64,000 nucleotides of DNA from Latilactobacillus graminis DSM 20719 (GCF_001436415.1 NZ_AYZB01000035.1:1-64000), one strand, 5' to 3'; shown: positions 39,151 through 50,145, counted from the stretch's first letter. Notes: a model not told the origin generated them from the sequence alone. Made by a program: numbers and translations.

Positions 39151-39258
39151 TAACTCTGTCTCCTTATGTGCATTATTGATTTTGTAACAGTTCAAAATAA
39201 CTGATAATTAGTATTATATAACAAAATGTCAGTAACAACAGCCCCCTATTTAGACTAC

Positions 39259-39735
39259 CTAGATATTTTCAATCAGTTGGATGGTATTTCCGGTTTTAAA
39301 ATCAAGTGTTAGGTAACAAAGGCGTCCCTTAACACTCCGATAGACAATTTCCCAAACTGGTTTGCTCTGATATAAGCCAAAATTAATGTTCAAAACTTTT
39401 TGGGGCTTTTTGGTTGACCAAGTCTTTTCCAATGCGTCATTTTTAGAAATACCACTACTTTGTCGGTAGACTGTTGCATGATTACCTTTTTCATTGATTA
39501 AAACGAAGATGCCATGATTGTCAACGTCTTTTCCGCTAACGGTATAGTACGTTGCATTTCGGTGGTAAGTATAGAAACCATCGGGATGTTGTAATTTCGC
39601 ATATTTTTGAGCAATATTGATTGCTCTGGTTTCAGCCGTGGCTGCAGGGTTTCTAGCTTGGTGATAAATAAACCACATACTACCGATGATTACCACCAAT
39701 AAGAATATCCAAAGCCACCTCTTATATTTGCGCAC
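39259..39735 (-). CDS. YpmB/TseB-like membrane-anchored protein (DUF5590)
   Basis: A 158-aa protein with one N-terminal transmembrane helix (residues 7-27) and two small extracellular repeats of the PepSY-like/TseB fold (TYYTVSGKDVDNHGIFVLIN, then KPVWEIVYRSVKGRLCYLTLDF). YpmB of Bacillus, encoded in the same place upstream of asnS, interacts with a class B PBP and affects elongation. The annotation rests on context and fold-like pattern. It lies about 110 bases upstream of asnS. Confidence 0.78.
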   Translation of the reverse strand: MRKYKRWLWIFLLVVIIGSMWFIYHQARNPAATAETRAINIAQKYAKLQHPDGFYTYHRNATYYTVSGKDVDNHGIFVLINEKGNHATVYRQSSGISKNDALEKTWSTKKPQKVLNINFGLYQSKPVWEIVYRSVKGRLCYLTLDFKTGNTIQLIENI

Positions 39736-39812
39736 GCTGTTTTCTCTCCTTGCTGCTTGAATAAGCCCTATTATAGCAAAAAATAACTAGGATCGGCGTT
39801 GAAAAAGCAATC

Positions 39813-42650
39813 TTAGTGCGAATTTAACCAAAATAAATCTGTTAATTCGCGAATAGTTTGAACCGGTGCTGCTTTTTGCGGCAAACTAGTTGGTAAGGAC
39901 CGGCGCATTTGATGGCCGTATTGCGTCGTCAATAAACGGGCATCTAAGCAGATAAAGACGCCTCGGTCGTTAGGCGTCCTGATTAATCGACCAAAGGCTT
40001 GGCGGAGTTTAATGGTTGCTTTTGGTAGCGCCTCGGCTTTAAAGGGATTAATCCCTTGGGCTGATAGCTGGGCATAACGAATCCGCGTCTGCAAAGCATT
40101 CGGTGCATCAAACGGTAACTGGACTAAGATTACGAGTTCTAAAGCTGATTCTGGGAAATCAACTCCGGCAATGAAGCTACTGGTTGCTAATAAAATTGAA
40201 TCATGACCAAGCATAAACCGTTTAGTAATCTTTTCAGCGCTTCCGGTAATTCCTTGTGCCAGAATTTCTCGATCAAGTGATAGACCAGCACGACTAAGAG
40301 CGTAGTACACTCGTTCCAGAGTCTGGTTGGAGTTAAAGAGGACTAATGCTTGATGTGAGTTGCCGATCAACAAAGTCAGTAGTTGCTCGGCAATTGCCTG
40401 TTGATACTCGTTTGGCATTAATTGTTTTTGATTTGGACCGTCTTCAGCAATAAAGAAACGCGCTTGTTGTTTAAATCGGAATGGACTACGTAGTTTCTTA
40501 GTTATTAAAGGTTGATCCGCGGTAAATCCGAGTTCACGTTGTATATAATCGAAGCGACCATTTACCGCTAATGTCGCTCCAGTCAATGTAACTGGTTCAA
40601 AATGGGACAGAATTTGTTGCGTCTGTGAGCCAGCCGATAGTAATTGCCATTGTAGTTTAAATTGGGGTAATTGACTGGGCTGTTTGGGTTGGGTCATCTG
40701 GATCATCAACGCATGTCGCTCTTGGGGTATTGTCGTGATGAATAGTTGTTCAAAATGTTGATAGGCTTCAATATCGGCTAGCAAAAGATTAATGTCATTT
40801 TCAAATGATTGCCAAATACTGAGATCACTTTCTGTATATTGTTCGAGATGTTGTTCAAGCCAGAATCGCAATGTTAGAAAATGATCTTGAATCGTTAATA
40901 GTTGTCGATTAAGTTGATTGAAGTCTTGGTGGCAGGCCGTTACAAATTGGACAACTTCATCCGGATTTAAATAGCGTTCACTGAAAGTCTCGTGTGCCTT
41001 AGGCTGTGGCAGTACAAAAGCTGTAGTTAAATATGTTTGTAATACAGCGACGGTCCGATTGAGTTTTTTCAAGTTTTTGTGAACTAATTTGAGTGACCGT
41101 GCCTGCTCAGATTTTACGGGAAATAGCCGTACTAGACTATTATTGGTTTGATCGGAATCAGTGTATTGGAGCCCCTTTTGCGTCCACAGTTGCCAATGTG
41201 AAAGCTCCCAAGCTTGTTGGGCCGTTTTTTGAACGTTAAAAATCATATTTTGAGCTTCATCTAACACAAGATATGGTTTTGCACCCCAAGTTTGGTGGTC
41301 AGCAGCATGTTCTGCTAAATAGGCGTGGTTAGTGACGAGTAATTCAGCTTGTTGTTGTCGTTTGTGTAATCGCCGTAAGAAGTCATCGTGATAAAACGGT
41401 GCTTGTGGTTGAAGACTTGCCAAACCGCGGTGTTGAACGTTGTTAAAAAAAGGTGTTTGGTAACTCGTTAAGTTGAGTTCATCTAAATCACCCGTTGTGG
41501 TTTGTGTTAACCAAACTAAAATCTTCATTTGCAACAAACGAACCATTCGATTCTTATGTGGTAGACGCAAGGATAGTTCAAATCGATGTAAATCAAGATA
41601 ATGTCGGGGACTTTTAACGACTTCCGCATTAATTTGACGACCCACTAATTTCTCAAGTAATGGTCGAGCTTGCGTTAAAATTTGGTCTTGTAATAGAGTC
41701 GTTGACGTTGCGACAACCAGTTTATGCGTAGGGGTCATCCGGTAGCTATAGGGTAATAAATAACCAATCGTCTTACCTAATCCAGTGGCAGCTTCAATCA
41801 GCAATGGTTCAGGTGTCGAAGCTTCAAAGTTATTATGAATCATGTCCATCATTGTCGCTTGTGCTTTACGCCATTTTAAATGCGGTTTTAACAAGCTTTT
41901 TTTTGCTGATTCGTTCAGTGGATAATCGGCTGCAAAACTAGTTCCTGGGTAGATTTCAAACGATTCTGCTGCTGGTTTACGCAGCGCAATATTTTCACGG
42001 ATTAAGAGGTTATTAGGTAGCGGTCTCGATTGATTGTGCATTTGGTTAGCAATTACTGTGAAAAAATCACCAGTTTGACGTAATAAACCAGCACCAAGGT
42101 CGCTAAGCCGTTCTAACGTTACTAATGGTAACGCTTTAAGCCGACCCATTAATTTTAAGAATAATTTGGCGGTAACTAGAGCATCGCTATCAGCTTGATG
42201 GGGATTATCGTGTTCAATTGCTAATAATTGGGTTAAATCTTGTAACCGATAGCTGGGGGCTTCGGGTAAGATAATCTGCGCGAGTTCAACAGTGTCAATT
42301 CCCGACAAATTAAGGGGCTTTTGCCCGACCCGTTCTAATTCACCGTTTAAAAAAGGTAAATCAAAGTTGATATTATGGGCCACGAAAACAGTACCGGATA
42401 AGAGTTCAACTAGCGTTGGTGCTAAGTCTTCGAATATCGGAGCCAATTCGAGTTGATCAGCAGTGATATGCGTCAGATGTTGAATTTTAGTCGGTACTTC
42501 GCGAAGTGGATTTACATCTTGCGAAATTGTTTGAATAATTTTGCCATTCTGAACAAGCGCACAACCAAATTGAATTATACGGTCGCCCTCTTTAATGTTT
42601 GTGCCGGTCGTTTCTAAATCTACGACGGCGTAAATTGTCTCTTGGTTCAT
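39813..42650 (-). CDS. dinG: DinG-family helicase with N-terminal DnaQ-like exonuclease domain
   Basis: A 945-aa protein. The exonuclease domain (residues 1-165) has the DEDD motifs VVDLETTGTN, VAHNINFDLPFL and HQADSDALVTAKL. The helicase part has Walker A IEAATGLGKTIGYLLP near residue 285, the DEAQ box YLVLDEAQNM and motif VI AFGRLIRTPNDRGVF. Unlike E. coli DinG, no four-cysteine iron-sulfur motif is seen between motifs Ia and II; the S. aureus homologue is described as a 3'-5' exonuclease. Likely a DNA-repair nuclease/helicase. Confidence 0.92.
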   Translation of the reverse strand: MNQETIYAVVDLETTGTNIKEGDRIIQFGCALVQNGKIIQTISQDVNPLREVPTKIQHLTHITADQLELAPIFEDLAPTLVELLSGTVFVAHNINFDLPFLNGELERVGQKPLNLSGIDTVELAQIILPEAPSYRLQDLTQLLAIEHDNPHQADSDALVTAKLFLKLMGRLKALPLVTLERLSDLGAGLLRQTGDFFTVIANQMHNQSRPLPNNLLIRENIALRKPAAESFEIYPGTSFAADYPLNESAKKSLLKPHLKWRKAQATMMDMIHNNFEASTPEPLLIEAATGLGKTIGYLLPYSYRMTPTHKLVVATSTTLLQDQILTQARPLLEKLVGRQINAEVVKSPRHYLDLHRFELSLRLPHKNRMVRLLQMKILVWLTQTTTGDLDELNLTSYQTPFFNNVQHRGLASLQPQAPFYHDDFLRRLHKRQQQAELLVTNHAYLAEHAADHQTWGAKPYLVLDEAQNMIFNVQKTAQQAWELSHWQLWTQKGLQYTDSDQTNNSLVRLFPVKSEQARSLKLVHKNLKKLNRTVAVLQTYLTTAFVLPQPKAHETFSERYLNPDEVVQFVTACHQDFNQLNRQLLTIQDHFLTLRFWLEQHLEQYTESDLSIWQSFENDINLLLADIEAYQHFEQLFITTIPQERHALMIQMTQPKQPSQLPQFKLQWQLLSAGSQTQQILSHFEPVTLTGATLAVNGRFDYIQRELGFTADQPLITKKLRSPFRFKQQARFFIAEDGPNQKQLMPNEYQQAIAEQLLTLLIGNSHQALVLFNSNQTLERVYYALSRAGLSLDREILAQGITGSAEKITKRFMLGHDSILLATSSFIAGVDFPESALELVILVQLPFDAPNALQTRIRYAQLSAQGINPFKAEALPKATIKLRQAFGRLIRTPNDRGVFICLDARLLTTQYGHQMRRSLPTSLPQKAAPVQTIRELTDLFWLNSH

Positions 42651-42714
42651 ACTGTCACCAATACTTTACTCATTATTATATTAATCATACTATGAATGGT
42701 ACATAGAAACCAGT

Positions 42715-45700
42715 CTAGTCAATGGCAACTAGTTGCCCAATTGACAGTAGATACAGATACTTGCCGGTTACTGGTCGGTTAGTGATTTGGGTTAACGCGG
42801 CACTATACAGATTAATTTGGCCGGTATACCGGGCTTTGATGGCTGCGATTCCGGCTTTTGGATCAGCTGGATTAACAAAGTCGGTTTTGTAATCAAATAA
42901 AAGGCATTCGTCGGCAGTACTCAAATAACCATCCATAATACCATGAATTAAAAGCGAATCTTCATCTTGAGACCGGAGTCCCGCAAACAGGGATGCAGCA
43001 GGTAATAAAAGGGAAAATGGTACTTCCCGTTGAACCTGTTGTGGATTAGCTAGTAATTGCTGACCTAAATTACTTTCAAAAAAAGTCGTAATTGAAGCAA
43101 TGTTAATCTGTTGGGCAACGTTTGGTGCTAGACTTTTCTGTAAAATTAAACGATCAATCACACTTTGGACCTGATTGGCCGTCACGGGGTGATGAAGGTC
43201 AATTTCTTGTAAGACTAAATGGGTCGCCGTCCCAATTTCGGTTGAGCTTGGTTGGCGGACTGTTTGCATAAATTGGGGCTGTGGTAATGTATCAGTGACA
43301 TACCGATGTATTTGCTGTGCCGAATCCGCCTTGAAGCTTAGCTGCCCCAATTGATCATTATCTGGATCGTCAAAAAGACGTTTTACCTCAGAAACTGATT
43401 GATAAGCGGTTGTTTCAGTAGCCCCTTTGGCCGGATAGTTGAAAGTTAATTGATCTTGAAGTGCTTTGGCAAAATCCGTTGTTAAATCGATTGCTTTGAG
43501 TGCAACTTGTTGTTGGTGACCCCAATCTTGATCGTGATGTAAAGTCCCTGGTAATTCGCCAAGACGTGCTTCACTAGTAAAGGTAAGTTTAAATTCGGTA
43601 GGATCATCACTAAGTGGTAAAAACGGCGTTCCCGTATCGGTCCAATCGCGAGCTCTAGGATGCCGAATCAAACTTAATCCAATCCAATCAAGCAAATTAG
43701 TGCTAGCTTGACGAACGGAAGCTGCTAAACGGATGTCAGTATTTTGCTGCCCTTTTTGCCAGGTTGCTAGCAGTTTAGTTTGGTTATCACAACTGCCGGC
43801 AATAATCAGACGTTGTTCGGCTCGTGTTAAGGCAACGTAGAGCTTTCGCATTTCTTCGGCACGTAATTTTTGCCGTTTTTGCGTGGTAATCGCTAATTCA
43901 GGTAGTGTTGGAATTTTTAAGCGGCTTTTAGGGTCTAGATAAACAATGCCTAATCCAGATTGGTCATCGAGCACGTAATTTCGCCGTAAATCTTGTTCAT
44001 TGAATTGGTGGCTGGCGTCTAATAAGAAGACGACCGGAAATTCCAAACCTTTACTACTATGAATGGTCATTACTGAAATGGCGTCTTGATTAGCAAGACT
44101 TGTCGGTTGGGCTAGGTCTTTATCCTGCTTTTGCAACCGTTCGATGAATTGAATGAATTGGAAAAGCCCCTTAAAGCCATTTGCCTCATAGGTTGCAGCC
44201 CGTTCATATAGTGCATGCAAATTTGCTTGCCGTTGACGCCCAGCTGGCATTCCCCCTGCATAATCTAAAAAGCCAGTCTTTTGATAAATTGTCCAAATTA
44301 AATCGACAAGTGGTCGTTTACGAGCAATTGCCCGTAAATCGTTTAATAGGATTTGAAAATGTGTTAATTTCTCCAATACTTGTTGGCCGAGTTGCCCGGC
44401 TTTTTGGGCTTGAAAATGTTCAATGTAGTTGAAAACCGCTTGATAATAATCATCTGTTTTATCATTGATGCGAATGAGAGCTAGCTCATTTTCATTTAAG
44501 CCAACAATTGGTGAACGGAGAACGCTGACTAATGGAATATCCTGATTAGGATTATCGATAATTTTCAAAAATGCCAACATAATTTGAATTTCAGTCGTTT
44601 GAAAATAATTTTGCGCATCACTAATCACAATTGGCAACCCGAAACGTTGGAAATAATCGAGAATGATTAAGTTATTATTACGAGTGGGCGTCAATAGGAC
44701 AATATCTTGATAACGAATTGGTCTTGTCGTTTGGGTATTACGATCCCAAATAGTTTCATGATTGTCGATCATGTGTTTAATGCGTTGGGCAACCGTGGCA
44801 ATTTGCCCCTCCGCTTTATCTAATCGACCCGTGACTTCTTCATCCGTTGGGTTGGCTTCATATAACAATAGTTCTGTAGGACTTGTTGGTGCATCATCTG
44901 GATAATACGTTGCCCCATATTGTAATTTGGCATTGCGATCGTAATCTAATTGGCCTAATTGGCGATCCATAATTTGTGTGAAAATTAAATTGACAAAATC
45001 ATCGATATTGCGCCGTGATCGGAAATTTTCAGCAAGGATGATGCGTTCGCTGTTATTATCTGGTTCGGCAAATTGTTGGTATTTGTGAAGAAACAAACTA
45101 GGGTCTGCTAAGCGAAAGGCATAAATGGATTGCTTAACATCCCCGACCATGAAAACATTACGTGGCTCTTGACTGGCAATGGTCTGAATGATGGTTTCTT
45201 GCAACTGGTTGATATCTTGATATTCATCAACGAGAATTTCGCTGAATTTATTTTGGTAGAACAAACGAGCAGCCTGGGATTCCTGACTTGGGCCGGTCAA
45301 AATGCTCAAACAAAAATGTTCTAAATCGCCGAAATCTAGTAAATGACGGCGTTTTTTCTCAGCTTGAAAGGCTTGTTTAAAATCACGTGTAACAGTGACT
45401 AGTTGGTTCACTAATTGGCCAGCGTGACGCTGAATTTCGGAAGTATGTGCTTCGTCAAAAACGAAGTAGGTTGTTAGGAGATCATTAATCGCGTCCTTTA
45501 CATTATCAAGAGCAGTTTTAATTCGATCTTTATCCGCTTGTTCTTCCGGCTCTAATTTTTTGGTACGTTTGGTAGGTCCTAATTGTGCATCAGATAAAGC
45601 TGTCCGCCATTGGGTCCATGTTAAATCGGCCGCATTGGCTTGGATTGCGCCCAGTGTTTTTTGGGCAGTTACGATAGGGGCTAAATAAACTGCAAATTTT

Positions 45701-46431
45701 ACGTTAGTCTGACTGAGCGTGTTAGCTAGGGCTAAGTCTTTCAGACAAGTTGCTAACGTTGCTTCTAATTTAGGTAAAATAGCAGTTTTAAAATAAGAAC
45801 TCGCTGTCAGGCCAGCTTGGGGGACTACATATGGGGCTACTAAATTCTGTAACCACTCATCAGGAGCTGGATTAGCTCCTGAAAAATTAAACAACTCAAA
45901 AACAATATTGGTTAGACCATCATCGTTTCGATCGTTAGAGAAGTTTTGTGCTAGCTCATAAAATATGGCATCATTTGATTGATAATGCTTTTCACGGACC
46001 AATTGCCAAACCTGGTCTTCTAATAAAAGTCGCTCAGCAGTATCACTTAATAGGCGAAACGCCGGATCAAGTTTAATAACGTAATAGAAATGTTTAATAA
46101 CTTGTAAACAAAATGCATGTAAAGTACTAATTTGGGCAGTCGGAACAAGACTTAATTGTTGGCGGAGGCGCTGTTGGACAGCTTTATCAGTTACCTCGCT
46201 CGCCTTTTTTCTTAGGGCTGCTTGAATCCGTTGCCGCATTTCGGCTGCCGCAGCTTCGGTAAACGTGACAACTAACAATGAATCAATGTCGGTTCCATTG
46301 AGAATTTTTTGAATCACCCGTTCCACTAAAACGGTTGTTTTCCCTGATCCGGCTGAAGCCGAGACGAGAATATCATGGCCTGCATGATCAACGGCTGCTT
46401 GTTGGGTGGGTGTAAATTGGCGATCACTCAT
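42715..46431 (-). CDS. addA: ATP-dependent helicase/nuclease subunit A (RexA/AddA)
   Basis: RexA is the UvrD-like helicase and nuclease subunit of RexAB (AddAB), which resects double-strand breaks to Chi sites. The 1238-aa protein has the Q motif FTPTQQAAVDHAG, Walker A VSASAGSGKTTVLVERV, motif II ILVDEYQDINQLQ, SVMTIHSSKGLEFPVVF and motif VI KLYVALTRAEQRLII. The C-terminal nuclease has LLIHGIMDGYL and LLFDYKTDF. It overlaps the rexB end by 8 bases and follows a GGAGGA site. Confidence 0.95.
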   Translation of the reverse strand: MSDRQFTPTQQAAVDHAGHDILVSASAGSGKTTVLVERVIQKILNGTDIDSLLVVTFTEAAAAEMRQRIQAALRKKASEVTDKAVQQRLRQQLSLVPTAQISTLHAFCLQVIKHFYYVIKLDPAFRLLSDTAERLLLEDQVWQLVREKHYQSNDAIFYELAQNFSNDRNDDGLTNIVFELFNFSGANPAPDEWLQNLVAPYVVPQAGLTASSYFKTAILPKLEATLATCLKDLALANTLSQTNVKFAVYLAPIVTAQKTLGAIQANAADLTWTQWRTALSDAQLGPTKRTKKLEPEEQADKDRIKTALDNVKDAINDLLTTYFVFDEAHTSEIQRHAGQLVNQLVTVTRDFKQAFQAEKKRRHLLDFGDLEHFCLSILTGPSQESQAARLFYQNKFSEILVDEYQDINQLQETIIQTIASQEPRNVFMVGDVKQSIYAFRLADPSLFLHKYQQFAEPDNNSERIILAENFRSRRNIDDFVNLIFTQIMDRQLGQLDYDRNAKLQYGATYYPDDAPTSPTELLLYEANPTDEEVTGRLDKAEGQIATVAQRIKHMIDNHETIWDRNTQTTRPIRYQDIVLLTPTRNNNLIILDYFQRFGLPIVISDAQNYFQTTEIQIMLAFLKIIDNPNQDIPLVSVLRSPIVGLNENELALIRINDKTDDYYQAVFNYIEHFQAQKAGQLGQQVLEKLTHFQILLNDLRAIARKRPLVDLIWTIYQKTGFLDYAGGMPAGRQRQANLHALYERAATYEANGFKGLFQFIQFIERLQKQDKDLAQPTSLANQDAISVMTIHSSKGLEFPVVFLLDASHQFNEQDLRRNYVLDDQSGLGIVYLDPKSRLKIPTLPELAITTQKRQKLRAEEMRKLYVALTRAEQRLIIAGSCDNQTKLLATWQKGQQNTDIRLAASVRQASTNLLDWIGLSLIRHPRARDWTDTGTPFLPLSDDPTEFKLTFTSEARLGELPGTLHHDQDWGHQQQVALKAIDLTTDFAKALQDQLTFNYPAKGATETTAYQSVSEVKRLFDDPDNDQLGQLSFKADSAQQIHRYVTDTLPQPQFMQTVRQPSSTEIGTATHLVLQEIDLHHPVTANQVQSVIDRLILQKSLAPNVAQQINIASITTFFESNLGQQLLANPQQVQREVPFSLLLPAASLFAGLRSQDEDSLLIHGIMDGYLSTADECLLFDYKTDFVNPADPKAGIAAIKARYTGQINLYSAALTQITNRPVTGKYLYLLSIGQLVAID

Positions 46432-49400
46432 GAAAATCCTCCTCCTCGTGTCTTAATTTGGCTAATACTTCTTGATTGTTGAGGGCCTTTAATTGGCGAT
46501 AATTATTTTCAGGTAACATAGCGTCAAATTGAAAAATTGATTTGTATGGGGACATCGTGAGCGCATTGGAACGGTCTGGACGCATAATTGGGTTTAAGGC
46601 GTCTTCACCGGCAAAAATAGCTTCCCCTGCTGCTTGGATTAACTGGTCGTTATGGGCGATTAATTGGTTTAATTCGGCCTGGGTGACCAATTGTTTAGAA
46701 TTAAAGGTGCCGCTTTTAGTGCGATTAAAATTAAAAAGTGGTGAATACCCGCTTTCGATGGCGGTGTCAAGGTTTTCAAGTAAAGTTTCATCGTTAAGAA
46801 TTAAGCCATCGTATTTGAACTGGTCCAACAATAGTTTATCAAGCATCCCATTTTGAAGTTGAGCACGTTTTTGCTTATTAAGTTGTTTCAACGATAATGT
46901 CGGGTTTTGCAGGTGTAAATAAAAGGCTCCCGCCGGTTTAATCTGACGGTGGGTTGGTAAAATTGCCGCCTGGTCTTGCAAGACAGTCTCAAGGTAAGTC
47001 AGCATCTGCAAGGCTAAGCCGTAATAAGCATCGCGAAAATTAAAGCTATGTTGACTTGACTTATAATCGACAATGCCTAAATAGGCCTGATTGTTCAATA
47101 TCAGCTGATCAATCCGATCGATTTTTCCCCGTACTTTAATTCGTCGTTGATTGGACAATTCGAATTCTAAACCAGCTAAACCTTGTTGGGCACCAACCTG
47201 TCCGAATAAGACTTCCGTGGCCAGTGGTTGTAAATTTGTTCGTTGACTCTGATCACGCAATGTTTGACTAACGCGTTTAATGGTCTGACTTAATTGTTGT
47301 CGGATGTAGCCCATGCGCGCTGATTTATTTAAAATTTTAAATTCGGGTTGTTCATATGCTTTTTGTAAAATTTCGTCAGTCAAAGCATCAATTTGATGAT
47401 TATCTAAATTTGATAAAACCAATCTTTGGGCCTGGATTAGCTTTATAAATTGGTCTAAGACTTGATGGTAAAAATCGCCAGTATTCGCCGGTGTCAATTC
47501 AAAAATAGGTCGTTCGTTCAGTTTTAAACCATATTTTAAGAAATACGCATACTGATTCTGGTAGAATTCTTCCAATTTTGAAATCGAAGTATGAATTTCC
47601 GTCCCATAAAGGCCGTACACAATCTCGTTCGTTAGTGGCACTGGCTGATTACGATATGTCAGACTTTGCAGGAGTTGATTGGTTAAAAAATGGCTTTGAG
47701 CCGATTTTTGCAACAAACGATAGACCGTGAGCCATCGTTCAGGGATTATCATCTGAGTGGCTTGTGCTTGACGCGCTACTTGAATGAGGTCACTTAACAG
47801 GCTGCGCCAAGAACCGGTGATTGGTGCGGTACTCGTAGGACTAATGTCGGCGAGGACCGTTTGTTCAGTTAGGTGAAAATATTGCTTTATCCGCTCAACG
47901 TATGGGGATAATGTAAAATTCCCCCCTTCACCGTTATTCAATGGATAGGTAAAATATAATCCCTCTGTACTACTCAAATAAGCTAAATAATTTAAATAAG
48001 GTTCAAAACTCATTTGCGTTGCACTGTCGTCAGTTAAGGCTTGTTCTGGCTTAAAATGATCGACTAATAATTGACGATCGTGGTCTGATAATAAAGTGGT
48101 TGTTTCAATTTGATCGGGCATCACTTGGTCGGTTGCTCCAATCATGAACGTTATTTTGCGATTTTTAGTCTGAACCATTCCGGATTCGGATATCACGACT
48201 TGATCAAGTGTAGACGGAATTTTAGCATATTGAGCAGTATCAAATCCAGCTGCTAATAAATCCCAAAAGTCGATAATTGAAAAAGGCTGATCGCCTAATA
48301 ATGTTACGTATTCATCGAGCATTAGCATGAACGTCTGCCATGTTTGTTCTGGTTGGTCAGCCAAGGTCAGTTGATTGGCCGCTAGCGCTTGATCGCGCCA
48401 ATTCAAGAGTTGGTGATCAACACCTTGAGCTATTAAAAACTGATAGAGTACTTGGGCGGCATCACGCCCTGTCTTGGCAGCGTCTAAATGTTGATAAAAT
48501 GGTGGTAGTACAGTCTTAATATAATGTCGAATACGATTAACCCGTTTGGTTAAGGCTTCATCTTCAGTGGTCCGCACGCCATCTTGGAAAGAACCAAAGC
48601 GATAGTATTGCCAGTCGTCATCACGCAACCAATCGTAGCCTTCATAGCCACTTTTTAAAATTAAATTCTCACATAAATCAAGGTCGGCACGAAATGTGGT
48701 ACTTGATTGATAGTCACCGGGAATTAAAAGTTCCGTCTTCAAGAGCGCCATTACGTCTTCATAACGATAATAATGGTCCTTAACGTTAAATAAGGCCGCC
48801 AACATCGCAACCAGTGGATGAGTTGCCATTGTGGTGGGTAGATCACTGAAATATGGAATTTCATATTCCATAAAGATGGGGGCCATCATCGTCTCATAAG
48901 GCGCTAAGTGTCGCGTCATAATCAAGAAATCACGATATCGGTAATGACCAGTTTGAACTAAACGGCGAATTTCACGAGCGACAAACCGCAGTTCTGCATA
49001 GCGATTTTCAACGCCAATAACTTGCAGTTGGTTGGAATCAATTGTTGGCGCAATGGGCAGTGTTCCGTGACTTTCAGAAGCGATCCAATATTGATCAAGG
49101 GCTAGCAAAGTTGGTGAAACACGTTGCTTAGTTGCAATCTGATCAGTCATGATTGGCACGTGTTTTTGCTTAGCTTGTTGATATAGCTGATAATAGGTTC
49201 GCCCTGCTTGGTAAAAGAAGTTATTTTTTTCCGGTTTCCGTTGATAATCGACATGATTGGTAATCAAGGCAACCGTTAAGCTAGCTTGTTGCATTAAGAC
49301 TGTTAGTAATTCCTGCTCCTGTGCACTAAATTGCGCAAAGCCTTCTATGTAAAAGTGACAATCTTGTAAAGTTTGTTCTTTTAAAAAAACAGTTAAAGCA

Positions 49401-49963
49401 TCAATTAGAGCGGTATTTTCAATAAAGTTTTTTTGCATTGCTGCTTCAAAAGCTGTTGCAATGATTGTTAGATCGTGTAATTTAGCAGTTAGTTCGACCT
49501 GCTCGGGGGCAAGCTGTTTGGCAATTTGCATTAAATCTTCAGGGGTTATGCAGCCAACTTTCAGCTCTAAAAGTTGGCTAGTCAATTGAGCGACAAATCC
49601 AGTTTGGTTCACTTCCCCACTAAATAACGTAAGCTGTTCAGCGTGTTCTTGTAAGAGCCGATAGACGAGCATGTTTAGCCCAGCTGTTGAAATCCGTGGA
49701 ATCTGGTAATAAGGCGTATTTTTCATAAAATACCAAGCTAAGCGACTGAAGGAAAACACTTGGACTTGTGTGGTTGCAATGTATTTGCTGGCCGGATCTT
49801 TTAATTCCTTAAGAAGCGCTACTTCAGATTCAAATTTGATATGGTTGGGAACCAAATAGAAAAAACGGCCCGGATTAGTGGTGGTTATGTCTGTTTTAAG
49901 TTGTTTGACAAGTGTTTGGTGGTGGTCATAGCTAGCTGTCCCAACAATAAACTTTAAACTCAT
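46424..49963 (-). CDS. rexB: ATP-dependent helicase/nuclease subunit B (RexB)
   Basis: The partner of RexA, a protein of 1179 aa. It begins SLKFIVGTASYDHHQTLVKQ; the usual Walker A lysine is absent here, so the N-terminal helicase domain looks ATP-inactive. The C-terminal RecB-type nuclease is seen in KVRGKIDRIDQL and LGIVDYKSSQHSF. No cysteines occur in the C-terminal part, so the Fe-S cluster of Bacillus AddB is missing, as expected of the RexB type. ATG 49963 follows AGAGGGGGAAAC and gives the family N-terminus; 50008 is a less likely start. Confidence 0.93.
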   Translation of the reverse strand: MSLKFIVGTASYDHHQTLVKQLKTDITTTNPGRFFYLVPNHIKFESEVALLKELKDPASKYIATTQVQVFSFSRLAWYFMKNTPYYQIPRISTAGLNMLVYRLLQEHAEQLTLFSGEVNQTGFVAQLTSQLLELKVGCITPEDLMQIAKQLAPEQVELTAKLHDLTIIATAFEAAMQKNFIENTALIDALTVFLKEQTLQDCHFYIEGFAQFSAQEQELLTVLMQQASLTVALITNHVDYQRKPEKNNFFYQAGRTYYQLYQQAKQKHVPIMTDQIATKQRVSPTLLALDQYWIASESHGTLPIAPTIDSNQLQVIGVENRYAELRFVAREIRRLVQTGHYRYRDFLIMTRHLAPYETMMAPIFMEYEIPYFSDLPTTMATHPLVAMLAALFNVKDHYYRYEDVMALLKTELLIPGDYQSSTTFRADLDLCENLILKSGYEGYDWLRDDDWQYYRFGSFQDGVRTTEDEALTKRVNRIRHYIKTVLPPFYQHLDAAKTGRDAAQVLYQFLIAQGVDHQLLNWRDQALAANQLTLADQPEQTWQTFMLMLDEYVTLLGDQPFSIIDFWDLLAAGFDTAQYAKIPSTLDQVVISESGMVQTKNRKITFMIGATDQVMPDQIETTTLLSDHDRQLLVDHFKPEQALTDDSATQMSFEPYLNYLAYLSSTEGLYFTYPLNNGEGGNFTLSPYVERIKQYFHLTEQTVLADISPTSTAPITGSWRSLLSDLIQVARQAQATQMIIPERWLTVYRLLQKSAQSHFLTNQLLQSLTYRNQPVPLTNEIVYGLYGTEIHTSISKLEEFYQNQYAYFLKYGLKLNERPIFELTPANTGDFYHQVLDQFIKLIQAQRLVLSNLDNHQIDALTDEILQKAYEQPEFKILNKSARMGYIRQQLSQTIKRVSQTLRDQSQRTNLQPLATEVLFGQVGAQQGLAGLEFELSNQRRIKVRGKIDRIDQLILNNQAYLGIVDYKSSQHSFNFRDAYYGLALQMLTYLETVLQDQAAILPTHRQIKPAGAFYLHLQNPTLSLKQLNKQKRAQLQNGMLDKLLLDQFKYDGLILNDETLLENLDTAIESGYSPLFNFNRTKSGTFNSKQLVTQAELNQLIAHNDQLIQAAGEAIFAGEDALNPIMRPDRSNALTMSPYKSIFQFDAMLPENNYRQLKALNNQEVLAKLRHEEEDFHE

Positions 49964-50145
49964 GACTGTTTCCCCCTCTTTTGGCATTATTTTAACATAA
50001 ATTGACACTTGAATGGGTCAAACCCCAGTAGATTGTTGTGATGCAATTCACCGTAATCCAATTTGATTTAGGTGGCAGTCCTTTTTATTTTGCAGTATAG
50101 TAGTAAGAGTATCTTCAAATCAGAAAAGAGATTAAGGGTGATTGT

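Noticed and set aside
39151-39258. Possible T-box leader for asnS
   Set aside because: The gap is about 108 bases to the upstream gene, with no T-box sequence or terminator/antiterminator pair.
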